Assembly (NCBI GenBank): GCA_034440115.1
Contig: JAWXBM010000074.1
Span: 1 to 50,580 of the forward strand
Length of the DNA: 50,580 bases
DNA from: JAWXBM01 sp034440115
Lineage (GTDB): Bacteria; Pseudomonadota; Gammaproteobacteria; Xanthomonadales; SZUA-36
Direction: 5' to 3'
The notes under the pieces were generated by a model. It was given only the letters and a program-made list of their open reading frames with translations, ran no database searches and had not been told where the DNA came from. Below, one piece after another: positions 34,812-44,469 of this stretch (its first letter is position 1; the number at the start of each line of letters is the position of its first letter). The position numbers and the translations under genes were made by a program.

Positions 34812-36336
34812 CAATATAAGCCTGCGCCGCACGCTGCCAGGAAAAGCGTTTTGCTGCCGCAGCTTTTCGCATGGCTTGCCAGGATGCTTTATCCTGCTCA
34901 CGCAAAGTCAGAGCCTGCTGCACGCTGCTGATAAAGGCGGTGGCTTGCGCCGCAACCGTATCACCCTCGAACACGAAACCTGTTTCACCCTCATGAACGG
35001 TATCTTTAAGCCCACCAACTCCGTGCACCACGCAAGGCTGACCCGAGCGCATGGCCAGCATCTGGCTGATGCCACAAGGCTCAAAGCTGCTGGGCATCAG
35101 AAACAGATCACCGTTTGCATACAGGCTGGCAGACAAGGATTCTGCATAGCCGCGCAGAAACAGGAAGTTACTATGTTGTGCTGCAATCGCCGCCAGCCGC
35201 TGTTCCAGTTCTCTATCACCACTGCCCAACAGGATCAGCAAACTGTTCGACCCGAGATTTTCCAGCATGGCTTCTATGGCTGTGGCATGACCGAATACCG
35301 GCTCCAACAGTAATGTCACTTTCTGCGTGACCAAGCGGCCCACGCTGGTTAACAAATGTCGTGGACAGATAATGGATTGCAACCATTGTCGGGCCGGATC
35401 ATTGCTGGCTATCAACTGCTGGTGTTGCTGTAACGCAGCTTGCAGGCTCGTCCAGGCAGGTTTTACAGATGGAATTCCCTCGTACCTGCAGCCATTGAGT
35501 ATGCCCAGTAAGCGATGCTCTGCAACTGCCTGTTGCAAATCCTGCTCCAACCCTTCACCACCAATGAATCCGAGAGCGGGATTACTGGGCCGAGTGATTT
35601 CCTTCGCATAGGTCGGTGAAACCGTATTCAGCCCATCCGCCAAACGAATGCCACTGACCATGAAATTCACACAATCCGCGTAACGCGGGTCCGTCAGTTT
35701 CTGCACTGGCAAATTCAGCTTGGGAAACCAGGCCTTCAAACTCGAAGCAAGACCATCCAGTGGCCGAATGCCCTGATAGGCCAGATTGTGGATGGTGAAA
35801 ACACATCGCGCACGCTGCAGCGGTGTATCCACTGGAGCAACGGCCTTCAAGGCTGGCAGCAACCCGGTATGCCAATCATGCAAATGCAGCACGTCGGGTG
35901 GCTCTAAGTCGGTTTGAACCAGTGCGGCTACCGCTGCATTGAAAAAGGCGAACTTAGTGGCATCGGTAGCAAAGGGTTGTTGCTGGTCATCCTCGTGGTA
36001 GATCCGACCATCGCCACGCGGGTCAAGTAAGGCATGAGCGATCAGCAAGGTTTCTACGCTTTCACCAGGCGGAATAAACCGCCAGACCTCCGCGTACCGC
36101 ACTCGACCAGCAAAATCCACTTTCAGACGCCTGACTTTGCTGGCTCCGGGTAAACGATGAAAGCGCCCGTATGCCGGGGTGATAATGCGGATTTTCCATC
36201 CGCAGCGCGCACCTTGGGCTTGCAGTGCTATTGGCAAATCCCGAATAACATCGCCCACGCCGCCGACTTTGCCGCCCGGAAGATGTCCATTTTCGGCTGC
36301 TACGAGCCAGGCTGTCTGCTGCATTTCCCGGCGCAT
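34786..36336 (-). CDS. glgA: Glycogen synthase GlgA
   Basis: GT5 enzyme that transfers glucose from ADP-glucose to glycogen. 516 residues, long for the family (about 480). The ADP-glucose site KVGGVGDVIRDLP is near the N-terminus, LHLHDWHTGLLP and FTIHNLAYQG follow, and the donor-site loop LMPSSFEPCGISQMLAMRSG has the conserved Glu. ATG at 36336 is shown; ATG at 36324 is in frame and closer to the conserved start. Just upstream a 24-nt duplication creates a six-codon ORF whose stop is 3 nt from this ATG. Confidence 0.94.
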   Translation of the reverse strand: MRREMQQTAWLVAAENGHLPGGKVGGVGDVIRDLPIALQAQGARCGWKIRIITPAYGRFHRLPGASKVRRLKVDFAGRVRYAEVWRFIPPGESVETLLIAHALLDPRGDGRIYHEDDQQQPFATDATKFAFFNAAVAALVQTDLEPPDVLHLHDWHTGLLPALKAVAPVDTPLQRARCVFTIHNLAYQGIRPLDGLASSLKAWFPKLNLPVQKLTDPRYADCVNFMVSGIRLADGLNTVSPTYAKEITRPSNPALGFIGGEGLEQDLQQAVAEHRLLGILNGCRYEGIPSVKPAWTSLQAALQQHQQLIASNDPARQWLQSIICPRHLLTSVGRLVTQKVTLLLEPVFGHATAIEAMLENLGSNSLLILLGSGDRELEQRLAAIAAQHSNFLFLRGYAESLSASLYANGDLFLMPSSFEPCGISQMLAMRSGQPCVVHGVGGLKDTVHEGETGFVFEGDTVAAQATAFISSVQQALTLREQDKASWQAMRKAAAAKRFSWQRAAQAYIDELYTDGG

Positions 36337-36339
36337 GTC

Positions 36340-36360
36340 CTACTGCATTTCCCAGTGCAT
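36340..36360 (-). CDS. Six-codon mini-ORF between glgC and glgA
   Basis: ATG at 36360, codons for MHWEMQ, stop TAG at 36342-36340. GTGAGG, which overlaps the glgC stop, lies about seven nt upstream and is a better ribosome-binding site than the one in front of glgA. The stop is 3 nt before the glgA ATG. The segment is the first copy of an imperfect 24-nt direct repeat whose second copy encodes the start of glgA. It may pass ribosomes from glgC to glgA. Existence as a translated unit is inference. Confidence 0.35.
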   Translation of the reverse strand: MHWEMQ

Positions 36361-36369
36361 GTTCTGGCC

Positions 36370-37653
36370 TCACCGCGTATGGTGCAATTGCTGGCCCAGC
36401 ATTTCCGGCGTCACCAGCGTGCAGCCACCTTCGGTGACGCGAAAACCACGCTTGCGGTCCGCTTCGTGATCGATGCCGATTTTTGAACCCTCGGGTATAA
36501 CCGAACCCCGATCGACGATCACCTTGTGCAGTTCGCAATGCCGCTTGATTTCGCAATCCGGCAGGATGACTGACTGCTCAACCACCGAATGCGAGCGAAC
36601 CGTGCTGTTGGAAAACAGTACCGATCTGCGCACACTGGCACCCGAAATAATGCAGCCGGCTGAAACCAGCGACTGAATGGCTTCGCCACGTCGACCCGGC
36701 TCATCAAAGACAAACTTGGCGGGTGGCAATTGGGCCTGATCGGTATAAATCGGCCAGCGGTTGTCGTACAGATCCAGCGGTGGTGAAACATAGGTCAGTT
36801 CCATGTTGGCCAGCCAGAAGGCATCCAGCGTTCCCACATCGCGCCAGTATGCCTGCTGGCCGGTTTCCGGGTCACGGAAGGGGTAAGCGTAAACGCGATA
36901 CTTTTGGATCATCGATGGGATCAGATCTTTACCGAAATCGTGACTGGAGCCAGGCGTGTCGCTGTCCTTGATGATCTGCTCATAGAGGAATGAGGTGTTG
37001 AAGACATAGTTGCCCATGGAAGCCAGACAAATGCCCTCGCGGCCCGGCAGCGATGCGGGGTGCTCCGGCTTCTCATGGAAGGCAATCACACGCCCTTCTT
37101 CATCCACCGTCATTACACCCAGTTGGCCAGCCGCTTCTTCCACCGGCACTTCAAGACAGCACACCGTCATGTCCGCTTCGCGCGCTTCATGCCAGGCCAG
37201 CAAAGGGCCGTAATCCATTTTGTAAACATGGTCACCAGCCAGGATCAAAACCAATCGGGGTGCATGGGTGCGAATGATGTCCAGATTCTGATAGACGGCA
37301 TCGGCAGTGCCTTGGTACCACTCACCCCCTACCCGCTGTGAGGCAGGCAGGATTTCCACGAACTCCTGTCTGCCAGCCTGGAAGTGAGTCCAGCCGTGTA
37401 CCAGGTGGCGAATCAGCGAATGGGCTTTGTATTGGGTGAGAACAGCAATACGGCGCACGCCTGAGTTGATGCAATTCGACAAGGGAAAATCAATGATGCG
37501 CAACTTGCCGCCAAAGTAAACCGCCGGCTTGGCGCGCCAACGGGTCAGTTCATACAGTCGCGAGCCCTGTCCGCCTGCCAGTATCAATGCCAGCGTTTCG
37601 CGCGTCAGGCGGCTGACTCGGCGCAATTCATTGCTTTCGTATTCGGTTTCCAT
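36370..37653 (-). CDS. glgC: Glucose-1-phosphate adenylyltransferase GlgC
   Basis: Makes ADP-glucose from ATP and glucose-1-phosphate, the regulated step of glycogen synthesis. 427 residues with the nucleotide motif LALILAGGQGSRLYELTRWR followed by AKPAVYFGGKLRIIDFPLSN, the catalytic loop AGDHVYKMDY, and a C-terminal left-handed helix region (SVLFSNSTVRSHSVVEQSV). It follows malQ with 24 nt between stop and start and precedes glgA. Confidence 0.96.
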   Translation of the reverse strand: METEYESNELRRVSRLTRETLALILAGGQGSRLYELTRWRAKPAVYFGGKLRIIDFPLSNCINSGVRRIAVLTQYKAHSLIRHLVHGWTHFQAGRQEFVEILPASQRVGGEWYQGTADAVYQNLDIIRTHAPRLVLILAGDHVYKMDYGPLLAWHEAREADMTVCCLEVPVEEAAGQLGVMTVDEEGRVIAFHEKPEHPASLPGREGICLASMGNYVFNTSFLYEQIIKDSDTPGSSHDFGKDLIPSMIQKYRVYAYPFRDPETGQQAYWRDVGTLDAFWLANMELTYVSPPLDLYDNRWPIYTDQAQLPPAKFVFDEPGRRGEAIQSLVSAGCIISGASVRRSVLFSNSTVRSHSVVEQSVILPDCEIKRHCELHKVIVDRGSVIPEGSKIGIDHEADRKRGFRVTEGGCTLVTPEMLGQQLHHTR

Positions 37654-37677
37654 GGCTCAATATTACCCGCAATTCCT

Positions 37678-39252
37678 CTACTGCTGCCTGCAGTTTCGGC
37701 CAGATTCAGTCACCAACGTTTGAATCTGCCTGATTATTTTCTGGCTCAAGTCCCCTGGTTGCAGCCGCCAACGCCAGTTGTTCATGGTCGTACCCGGCAC
37801 ATTCATCCGGCCATCCGAACCCAAACCCAGATAATCCTGTAGCGGCACCACCACCAATCGTGCCGGTGTGTTGAAGGCCAGCCTGATCAGGTCGGTATGG
37901 ATGGTGGCGGCGGAACCTTTGGTCAAGCGCAGTACATTCTGCTGCGTGGTTTTGATCTCTGACTCAGCACGAGTGTCATTCCGAGTTTGATTTTCTTGGC
38001 CACCCCGAAACCAGCCCACTGTGGTGTCATTATCATGGGTGCCGGTGTAACACACATTGTTGGCAGCCATGTTGTTGCCATCAAATTCGGGGTTATTGAC
38101 CTTGAACTGCAAAACCACCATGCCCGGCATTTGATGCCGCAAACGCAAGGCCTCGACCTCAGGAGTAATCACTCCCAGGTTTTCAGCCACGATGGGCAAG
38201 TGTCCGAGTGCCGTTTGCATGGCCAGGAAAAGCCCATCCCTGGGGCCGCGCTGCCAAACACCATTGCGCGCCGTTATTGCGCCAAAAGGTACCGCCCAGA
38301 ATGATTCAAAGCCACGGAAATGATCCACCCGAACCAGGTCGTTCTGCTCGCTGGCATGGCGCATGCGATCTATCCACCAGGCATAACCCGTGCGGGCATG
38401 GGCAGCCCAGTCATACAGCGGGTTGCCCCACAACTGACCATCCGCGCTGAAGTAATCTGGCGGCACACCGGCCACATGTGTGGGCTGGCCTGAACAACTG
38501 ATCTTTAGCAACTCAGGGTTGGCCCAGGCATCGGCACTGTCCAAAGCAATATAAATGGGCATATCGCCGAACAACTTAATGTTTCTTGCCCGCGCAGCCT
38601 CGCGCAGTGCCCGCCACTGTTGGTAGAAAAAGAACTGCACGATTGCCAGGTGCTGCAACTGATCATGGCATTCCACACACACGCGCGTGAGTGCAGCCGG
38701 ATCACGCTGCACAAACTCAGTGTTCCACTCCGGCCAGGGTTTCTCACCGTGGCGGGTTTTGAGGATTCGATACAAGGCGTAATTCTTCAGCCAGCGTTCG
38801 GAATGCTGCTCCATAAAGGCATCGAAATCTGTTTTCATGGCCGAATTGGCACGCGACTCAAAGCGCTCAGCCGCAAGTGCAAGCAGTTGCTGTTTGGCAG
38901 GAATCAATTGGCCAAAATCCACGCTGGCCTGATCCAGTCTCGTCAGTACTTGCAGCTCTTCTTCATGCAGAAACCCAGCGCGCAATAATGGCTCCAGACC
39001 AATCAACATTTCATTACCGGCAAAAGCCGACAGCGGCTGATAGGGAGAATCACCATAAGCCGTGGGGCCGGTAGGCAGGAACTGCCAGGCCGCCATGCCC
39101 ATTGCACCCAGTTGTTGTAGAAAGGCCTGTGCCGCATCACCGATATCGCCGATGCCATAAGGGGATGGCAAAGATGAAAAATGCAGGCAAACGCCAGCTT
39201 GGCGATTGGGGGTTAATACGGACGCGATGTATTCCAATTCAACACCTGGCAT
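37678..39252 (-). CDS. malQ: 4-alpha-glucanotransferase MalQ
   Basis: Amylomaltase (GH77) that rearranges short malto-oligosaccharides left by phosphorylase and GlgX. 524 residues: LHFSSLPSPYGIGDIG, AYGDSPYQPLSAFAGN, LVRVDHFRGFESFW (nucleophile Asp), IVAENLGVITPEV (acid Glu), GTHDNDTTVGWF. It is the first gene of the glycogen operon; the promoter should lie in 39253-39459, where I see no convincing -35/-10 pair. Confidence 0.95.
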   Translation of the reverse strand: MPGVELEYIASVLTPNRQAGVCLHFSSLPSPYGIGDIGDAAQAFLQQLGAMGMAAWQFLPTGPTAYGDSPYQPLSAFAGNEMLIGLEPLLRAGFLHEEELQVLTRLDQASVDFGQLIPAKQQLLALAAERFESRANSAMKTDFDAFMEQHSERWLKNYALYRILKTRHGEKPWPEWNTEFVQRDPAALTRVCVECHDQLQHLAIVQFFFYQQWRALREAARARNIKLFGDMPIYIALDSADAWANPELLKISCSGQPTHVAGVPPDYFSADGQLWGNPLYDWAAHARTGYAWWIDRMRHASEQNDLVRVDHFRGFESFWAVPFGAITARNGVWQRGPRDGLFLAMQTALGHLPIVAENLGVITPEVEALRLRHQMPGMVVLQFKVNNPEFDGNNMAANNVCYTGTHDNDTTVGWFRGGQENQTRNDTRAESEIKTTQQNVLRLTKGSAATIHTDLIRLAFNTPARLVVVPLQDYLGLGSDGRMNVPGTTMNNWRWRLQPGDLSQKIIRQIQTLVTESGRNCRQQ

Positions 39253-39459
39253 AGAATGACTCTCTGACCCGGCGGGCTATGCCCGATTCGAGCCTATTTC
39301 GAGCATGGCTAAGCATGGTTGCGCAGCGCCTCATTAAAACTGCATGATAGCGGCGGCAATTGAATCACGCCCACACTATTGGCATGTACTATATCTGACC
39401 CGAATTGCCATGGTCGAACTACAACGATCCAAAAAGAATAGAAAAATGAGGAGCACTTC

Positions 39460-39513
39460 ATGAACAGTGGAAAAAGAATCTCAGCGGATCAATTCAGCAA
39501 GGAACAACAATGA
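39460..39513 (+). CDS. 17-residue ORF coupled to thioesterase gene
   Basis: ATG at 39460 is preceded by GAGGAG six nt upstream, the best ribosome-binding site in the region. The ORF encodes MNSGKRISADQFSKEQQ and its stop TGA overlaps the thioesterase ATG (ATGA). This is the arrangement of a coupled upstream ORF or leader peptide. No recognisable family. The thioesterase also has AAGGA of its own inside this ORF, so independent initiation is possible. Confidence 0.45.
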   Translation: MNSGKRISADQFSKEQQ

Positions 39514-39926
39514 CCGAAGAAACCAACGGTCACCTCACTATCAGGGTATTGGCCATGCCCAGCGACACCAATCCTGCGGGGGATATATCCGGTGGCTGGG
39601 TGCTTGCACAAATGGATATCGCAGCGGCGATTTGCGCCGGACAGCGGGCACAGGCCCGTACGGTGACGGTAGCACTGGATGGTATGAGCTTTATTCGTCC
39701 GGTCAAGGTGGGTGACATTCTGGGTGTGTATACCAAAGTAGAAAGCGTTGGCCGCACCTCGATGGTGATTAATGTGGAGGCCTGGGTACGGCGTTCCCGC
39801 ATCGGCAACCGGGAAAAAGTAACGATGGGCAAGTTCAAGTTCGTCGCTCTGGATGAAAACGGCGTACCCACACCTGTTCCACCGATAGAAGAATTACCAG
39901 ACTATGCCAGGGAGCGGCTGCGTTAA
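39510..39926 (+). CDS. Hotdog acyl-CoA thioesterase, YciA-like
   Basis: Hydrolyses acyl-CoA esters in the cytoplasm. 138 residues with the YciA/BFIT pattern: MPSDTNPAGDISGGWVLAQMD (hotdog helix with the catalytic Asp), VTVALDGMSFIRPVKVGDIL and YTKVESVGRTSM. It stands alone between two divergent operons and is probably monocistronic with the preceding small ORF. A remnant of a related gene lies at 46009-46092. Confidence 0.9.
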   Translation: MTEETNGHLTIRVLAMPSDTNPAGDISGGWVLAQMDIAAAICAGQRAQARTVTVALDGMSFIRPVKVGDILGVYTKVESVGRTSMVINVEAWVRRSRIGNREKVTMGKFKFVALDENGVPTPVPPIEELPDYARERLR

Positions 39927-39944
39927 TTTTTACTTGGTGGCGTT

Positions 39945-42194
39945 TTACTGGTCTTTCTGTAATTCACCAACCAAGCTATCAATGCGATCAGACAACCGGT
40001 TCAGCACACCCGCCGCTATCACTATTTCTGCATCGACCTTGGCGTAATCGCGTTGTTCGATGGCTTCGCGCACTGCGGGAATGGTTTTCACTCCATAGCC
40101 GGTGTAATAGCCCGGCGCATAGATAAAGTGTTTGAACCAGTTGCGGCCTTCAAGGCCTTGTTCGCGAGTGAGCAGGCGCTCGGTGCTGAAGAGCAAAGCA
40201 TTGATCTGTTCTGATGTGGCGCTTTGAACGGGAATCTCCCCAAACACTTCAGCCGAACTCTTGAGCCGTTTGACGGCATTCTGCAGTGGTGCAAAATTGA
40301 AGTAGGGAACCGGTTCTTCAATCAGCGGTGGGCCGAGGGTTTTGTTCGGATCCAGCGCCAGGGCATAAACACCGGTCTCCACCAACTCACGGTTCTGCTC
40401 GGTGGCCTCACGCTGTTTGACAGAAAGCTCCTCAAGCTCAGTAAGGTACAGCCCGACGTTGTCGGCAAAACCGGTGAACTCAAATGGCAGGCGCTGTGCG
40501 TTGGCCATGCGCAAGCTTGCACGTCCGGCCACCTTGGCCAGTGCAGCGCCGTAGATCATGCCCGGATCCTGAAATTTGATGAAGTGCTCGTAAGTGTCAT
40601 ACAGCGTGTGATAACTGCCATCATCGCCTTCGCCATCAAAGCCCAGGTTGGCTGAGGCGATACCCAGATGCTGCAGAAAAGGTGTGTAGTCTGAGCCAGA
40701 ACCCAATGGGTATATGCGCAGGTCGGCACGATCCCTAGCTTCTGCTTTCAGTTTGTCAGAATCTGCATTGATGCGGTCGTAGGCGTGCCGACGAGCCTTA
40801 ACGGAAACCTGGAATATCGGGTCATTTACATCTGCCACGATCTGGTTGAAGAACCGCTCCAGCGTGTGGCTGCCGCCTATGCTTACAAAACCGCGACTGT
40901 AGCCGTCGGTATTGAGATAAGCCACGGCCTTTTGCGACAGTTCCGCTGCATGATGTTCCACCCACTCGGTGGAGCCGATCAACCCCGGCTCTTCAGCATC
41001 CCAAGCGGCATAGATGATGGTGCGTTGTGGACGCTGCCCCGCTTTGGCCAATGCACCCACGGCTTTGGCTTCTGCCATCAAGGCCACCAGGCCCGACAAG
41101 GGATCGGCCGCACCGTGGTTCCAACCGTCGTGGTGATTGCCACGGATCACCCATTCGTCCGGATAGTGACTGCCTTCCAATCTGGCAATGACGTTATATA
41201 TCGTGATCATGTCCCAGTTGAATGCCAGCTTCAGGCGCACTTTCGCTGGTCCCGGCCCGAAGTGATAGGTGATCGGCAAGCCACCACGCCATTCATTCGG
41301 AACAACCTGGCCACCCAAAGCAGACAGCAAAGGCAAAGCATCGCGATAGGAAATCGGCAGCACCGGTACTTTGGTGATGACTTCCACTTCGGACTGTTTC
41401 AAGCGCCGGGCATTTTTGGTCGCACCAATGCCTGGCGTGAGCACATCACCGGGATAAGTAGGCATGTCCATGACCGAACCGCGTTGCACACCACTGTCGT
41501 TTTTGAATGGGCCTGCGGGGTAGACATCACCCGCGCCGTAGCCATCATCAGCCGGGTCGGAATAAATAATCGTGCCAATGGCGCCCTTCTCAGCCGCCAG
41601 CTTGGGTTTGATGCCGCGCCAGGTTTTGCCGTACTTGGCGATCACAATCTTGCCGGTCACATCGATACCATTGCGCTCAAGGATTTCGTAATCTTCCGGG
41701 CGGCCGTAATTGACGAACACCAGCTCAGCTTCCACTTCGCCATCTTTGGAAAAGGCATTGTAAGGAGGTAATAAGTCATCTATTCGCCCGGTACTGGCAT
41801 CTTCGGCCAGCGTATCTTCGCTCAGGCTGGCGGTGAATGAACCTGGCTCCAACAATTCAAGCTCTCGTACCTTGGGTGTAGGCAAGAGGATTTCATACTC
41901 CTCAATTTCGACCTGGTAGCCCCATGACTTGAATTGCTCAGCGATGAATTCAGCATTCGCCTTACCGGCTGCCGAACCTGCGTGGTGCGGAAACTCAGAC
42001 ATGCGTTTCAACCAGCCATCCAGATCGGCCGGATCAATGTCAGCGTCCATCTGCGCTTCCATAGTGCGCTGGGCAGCGCTGGCCGACTCAGTGAAACCCA
42101 GGATGGTTTCATCTGCGAAACAGGGATCGGTCGAAAGGAATCCGACAGTAAACAATACAAACAGCACCGTGCGAGTGCGCATAAATGATTTCAT
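39945..42194 (-). CDS. M28 metallopeptidase, glutamate carboxypeptidase II-like
   Basis: Secreted zinc exopeptidase with the GCPII/NAALADase layout. Signal peptide (residues 1-27), protease-associated domain inserted at about 140-310 (GKIVIAKYGKTWRGIKPK, GAIGTIIYSDPADDGYGAG), and catalytic domain with GNHHDGWNHGAADPLSG (His, Asp), WDAEEPGLIGSTEWVE (Glu pair), LNTDGYSRG (Asp) and DGSYHTLYDTYEHF (His). The helical dimerisation domain follows. 749 residues. It starts only 5 nt after the pqiC stop, with GGAG inside the pqiC end, so it may be the last gene of the pqi operon. Confidence 0.9.
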   Translation of the reverse strand: MKSFMRTRTVLFVLFTVGFLSTDPCFADETILGFTESASAAQRTMEAQMDADIDPADLDGWLKRMSEFPHHAGSAAGKANAEFIAEQFKSWGYQVEIEEYEILLPTPKVRELELLEPGSFTASLSEDTLAEDASTGRIDDLLPPYNAFSKDGEVEAELVFVNYGRPEDYEILERNGIDVTGKIVIAKYGKTWRGIKPKLAAEKGAIGTIIYSDPADDGYGAGDVYPAGPFKNDSGVQRGSVMDMPTYPGDVLTPGIGATKNARRLKQSEVEVITKVPVLPISYRDALPLLSALGGQVVPNEWRGGLPITYHFGPGPAKVRLKLAFNWDMITIYNVIARLEGSHYPDEWVIRGNHHDGWNHGAADPLSGLVALMAEAKAVGALAKAGQRPQRTIIYAAWDAEEPGLIGSTEWVEHHAAELSQKAVAYLNTDGYSRGFVSIGGSHTLERFFNQIVADVNDPIFQVSVKARRHAYDRINADSDKLKAEARDRADLRIYPLGSGSDYTPFLQHLGIASANLGFDGEGDDGSYHTLYDTYEHFIKFQDPGMIYGAALAKVAGRASLRMANAQRLPFEFTGFADNVGLYLTELEELSVKQREATEQNRELVETGVYALALDPNKTLGPPLIEEPVPYFNFAPLQNAVKRLKSSAEVFGEIPVQSATSEQINALLFSTERLLTREQGLEGRNWFKHFIYAPGYYTGYGVKTIPAVREAIEQRDYAKVDAEIVIAAGVLNRLSDRIDSLVGELQKDQ

Positions 42195-42199
42195 TCCAC

Positions 42200-42814
42200 T
42201 TACTCCATGGTCTGCTTTTGCAGGGCCAGCTTGTCGACGGTTGCAATAATAGCCGAGGCTATCTCGCCCAGAATGGCGTTCATCTGCACCAGCGCATGCT
42301 CATGCCCATCCTGCTGTAATTCCCGCTGGAAACTGAAATCTACAAACACCGGTGCTGACGGGTCCGCTGCCGATATCAACTGGTAACGGCCTGCGCTGAC
42401 CACCTCGCCCTGATCGGTGGATTGCAAACTGTCAATGCGTAAGCGCAGGCGGTAATCCGTCTGCCCAACCCAGTCTAAGGTTTTCAGATAGTAAGAATAC
42501 TGCTCCGACTGCTTTTGCAATTCTCGAACCAGAGCCTTGGGTAAAGCAAGATCCAGGCTCTCTGCCCACAGATGAGTTTTTGAAACCAGCAACTGATTGT
42601 CGCCGGTTTGAATGATCATTCCCGACTGCTTCAAATATCCAGCCAGATCTATGCTCTCTATCACCAACGAAGGATGGTTCGATAATTCCACCACAGAATC
42701 AGTTGTCGCAATGCCCGGGCTCAGCACGTAATACTCGATCGGAGTAGTCGGCGTTGATGAGCAGCCTGCCATTCCTATGCACGCCATCAAAAGTATGCAG
42801 AGTTTTGCTTTCAT
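42200..42814 (-). CDS. pqiC: PqiC-type lipoprotein (ABC transport auxiliary, DUF330)
   Basis: Outer-membrane lipoprotein forming the outer end of the Pqi lipid-transport bridge. Lipobox MAGC with Cys18; early motif IEYYVLSPG and later WAESLDLALPKALVRELQ are typical. 204 residues. Overlaps pqiB by 4 nt (ATGA). Confidence 0.88.
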   Translation of the reverse strand: MKAKLCILLMACIGMAGCSSTPTTPIEYYVLSPGIATTDSVVELSNHPSLVIESIDLAGYLKQSGMIIQTGDNQLLVSKTHLWAESLDLALPKALVRELQKQSEQYSYYLKTLDWVGQTDYRLRLRIDSLQSTDQGEVVSAGRYQLISAADPSAPVFVDFSFQRELQQDGHEHALVQMNAILGEIASAIIATVDKLALQKQTME

Positions 42815-44469
42815 GGCTGTTTCCTCTGGGGTTCCAACTCGGCGGGTTGCTGGGTGGGGAAAATCAAACCATTCGGTTGATTCTTCAATTGCGACATCAG
42901 GGGTGTGAGTTCGTCCAGCAGAGCGGCAGCACTCTGCAACAGGCGCTGCAGGTCACGATTAGCCTGCGAGTCGGCAGCAAAAGATTCGGTCATGCTTTCA
43001 ATCGAAACCAGCGTGGCTGAAAGTTGCTCAATCAATACAGCGTTTCGATCACTGGCTAGCAGTTGGTCTGCACTGCTTGCGACTTGCCGAATACTCAGCA
43101 TGGTAGCCGCGCCTTCATCCAGCAATGTTTCCAGTTTGGCCATTACTTCCGTTACCGGCAAATCATTAACCTTGTCGAGAAACTCCTCAACGCCGTCGGT
43201 GAACTTGACCAAGGTATTGACACCCGTTGGTATGACCACCAGATCATTGAAATAGATCAGTTCTTCATTGCTGGATTTGTCGTCATACAAGAGATCTACC
43301 ATACGAGAGCCCAACAGAAAATTCTGCGATTTTATGGTTGCGACCAGGCTTTGCTTTATCAGCTTGTTGATGTCAATGGTGGCACGATTCAAACTCTCCT
43401 CGGAATCTGGCAAGCCCAGCCGCCCTGGGTTAATCTCGATCAGGATCGGGATTTTAAGCGATTTATCCAGCAAGCTGCGTCCTTCCGGAATGTAATCGGT
43501 GCGCAGCACTTTGCCGACTTGAAGCCCGCGGTGCATCACCGGTGCACCCACATTCAGCCCGCCCAAATTGCCCTCAACCAATACCCAGTATTGAATGGCA
43601 TAAAGGTAGTGCTTCTCAAAAATGGCTTTGCTGTTGGGGTAGACGTAGAACAATGTTTCTTCGGCCACCGGCTCTGTGGCAAATTTTCCATCAGGAACAG
43701 TGAACGAGAGTCCACCCAAAATCAGGCTGTCGATGGGGCCTACGTCCAGTTCAAACCCGCTACCGGTCAGCTCGGCGCGGATTCCGCTGGCTTTCCAGAA
43801 TCGGGTTTCACTACTGATTAACTGGTGATAGGGCGCTTCGATAAACACCTGATAATAGATTTTGCGTTCGGCGAAATTGAAGTCCACTTCCTCCACCTTG
43901 CCCACTCTGATGCCCTGGTAATGAATAAAGTCACCCCTGGAAAAATAGAAGTCACCCTGGGTTACCAGTCTCAGGTGAATACCGGGTGTATTGACCGGTG
44001 TGATGGGTGGGCTGTCGAGACCGCGAAAATGCCTATCTTTTTCAGTGGTTTTACCGGGTGTGAACTGAATGTATTGACCCGTCAGAATGGTGCCAAGGCC
44101 ACTCACTCCGGACCGGCTGACGTTGGGCTGCACCACCCAGAACAGTGAATCATCGGCCAGCAGATGTTTGAACTCATAATCAATGCGAGCGGTGATCAAA
44201 ACCCCATCGAGTTCCTTGTTGAGGGTGATTTCTTCAACCTGCCCTACTTCAACTTCCAGGGTCTTGATCTTGGTCTTACCTTTTTCCAGGCCTTCAGCCG
44301 AGGCGAATTCAATGGTGATCTGCGGCCCCTGTTTCGACCAATCGTCATAGACCATCCAGCCACCCACCAGCAGGGTGATCAGAGGCAACAGCCACAGTGC
44401 GGAAACTTTCCGCAAGGGTGCAACACGCGCGGCTGTTGGCTGCGCGTTATTCGGATCGTTCATAGTCAT
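42811..44469 (-). CDS. pqiB: PqiB, MCE-domain intermembrane transport protein
   Basis: 552 residues, close to E. coli PqiB (546). One N-terminal transmembrane helix (about 24-41), then three MCE/MlaD repeats (for example GLEKGKTKIKTLEVEVGQVE, FIHYQGIRVGKVEEVDFNF, PVMHRGLQVGKVLRTDYI) and a C-terminal helical needle region. Spans the periplasm and carries lipids between membranes. Its start overlaps the end of the second pqiA half by 23 nt. Confidence 0.92.
   Translation of the reverse strand: MTMNDPNNAQPTAARVAPLRKVSALWLLPLITLLVGGWMVYDDWSKQGPQITIEFASAEGLEKGKTKIKTLEVEVGQVEEITLNKELDGVLITARIDYEFKHLLADDSLFWVVQPNVSRSGVSGLGTILTGQYIQFTPGKTTEKDRHFRGLDSPPITPVNTPGIHLRLVTQGDFYFSRGDFIHYQGIRVGKVEEVDFNFAERKIYYQVFIEAPYHQLISSETRFWKASGIRAELTGSGFELDVGPIDSLILGGLSFTVPDGKFATEPVAEETLFYVYPNSKAIFEKHYLYAIQYWVLVEGNLGGLNVGAPVMHRGLQVGKVLRTDYIPEGRSLLDKSLKIPILIEINPGRLGLPDSEESLNRATIDINKLIKQSLVATIKSQNFLLGSRMVDLLYDDKSSNEELIYFNDLVVIPTGVNTLVKFTDGVEEFLDKVNDLPVTEVMAKLETLLDEGAATMLSIRQVASSADQLLASDRNAVLIEQLSATLVSIESMTESFAADSQANRDLQRLLQSAAALLDELTPLMSQLKNQPNGLIFPTQQPAELEPQRKQP

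Noticed and set aside
40785..41771. 328-codon open frame on the plus strand
   Set aside because: Antisense to the M28 peptidase, which has all zinc ligands; no independent support.
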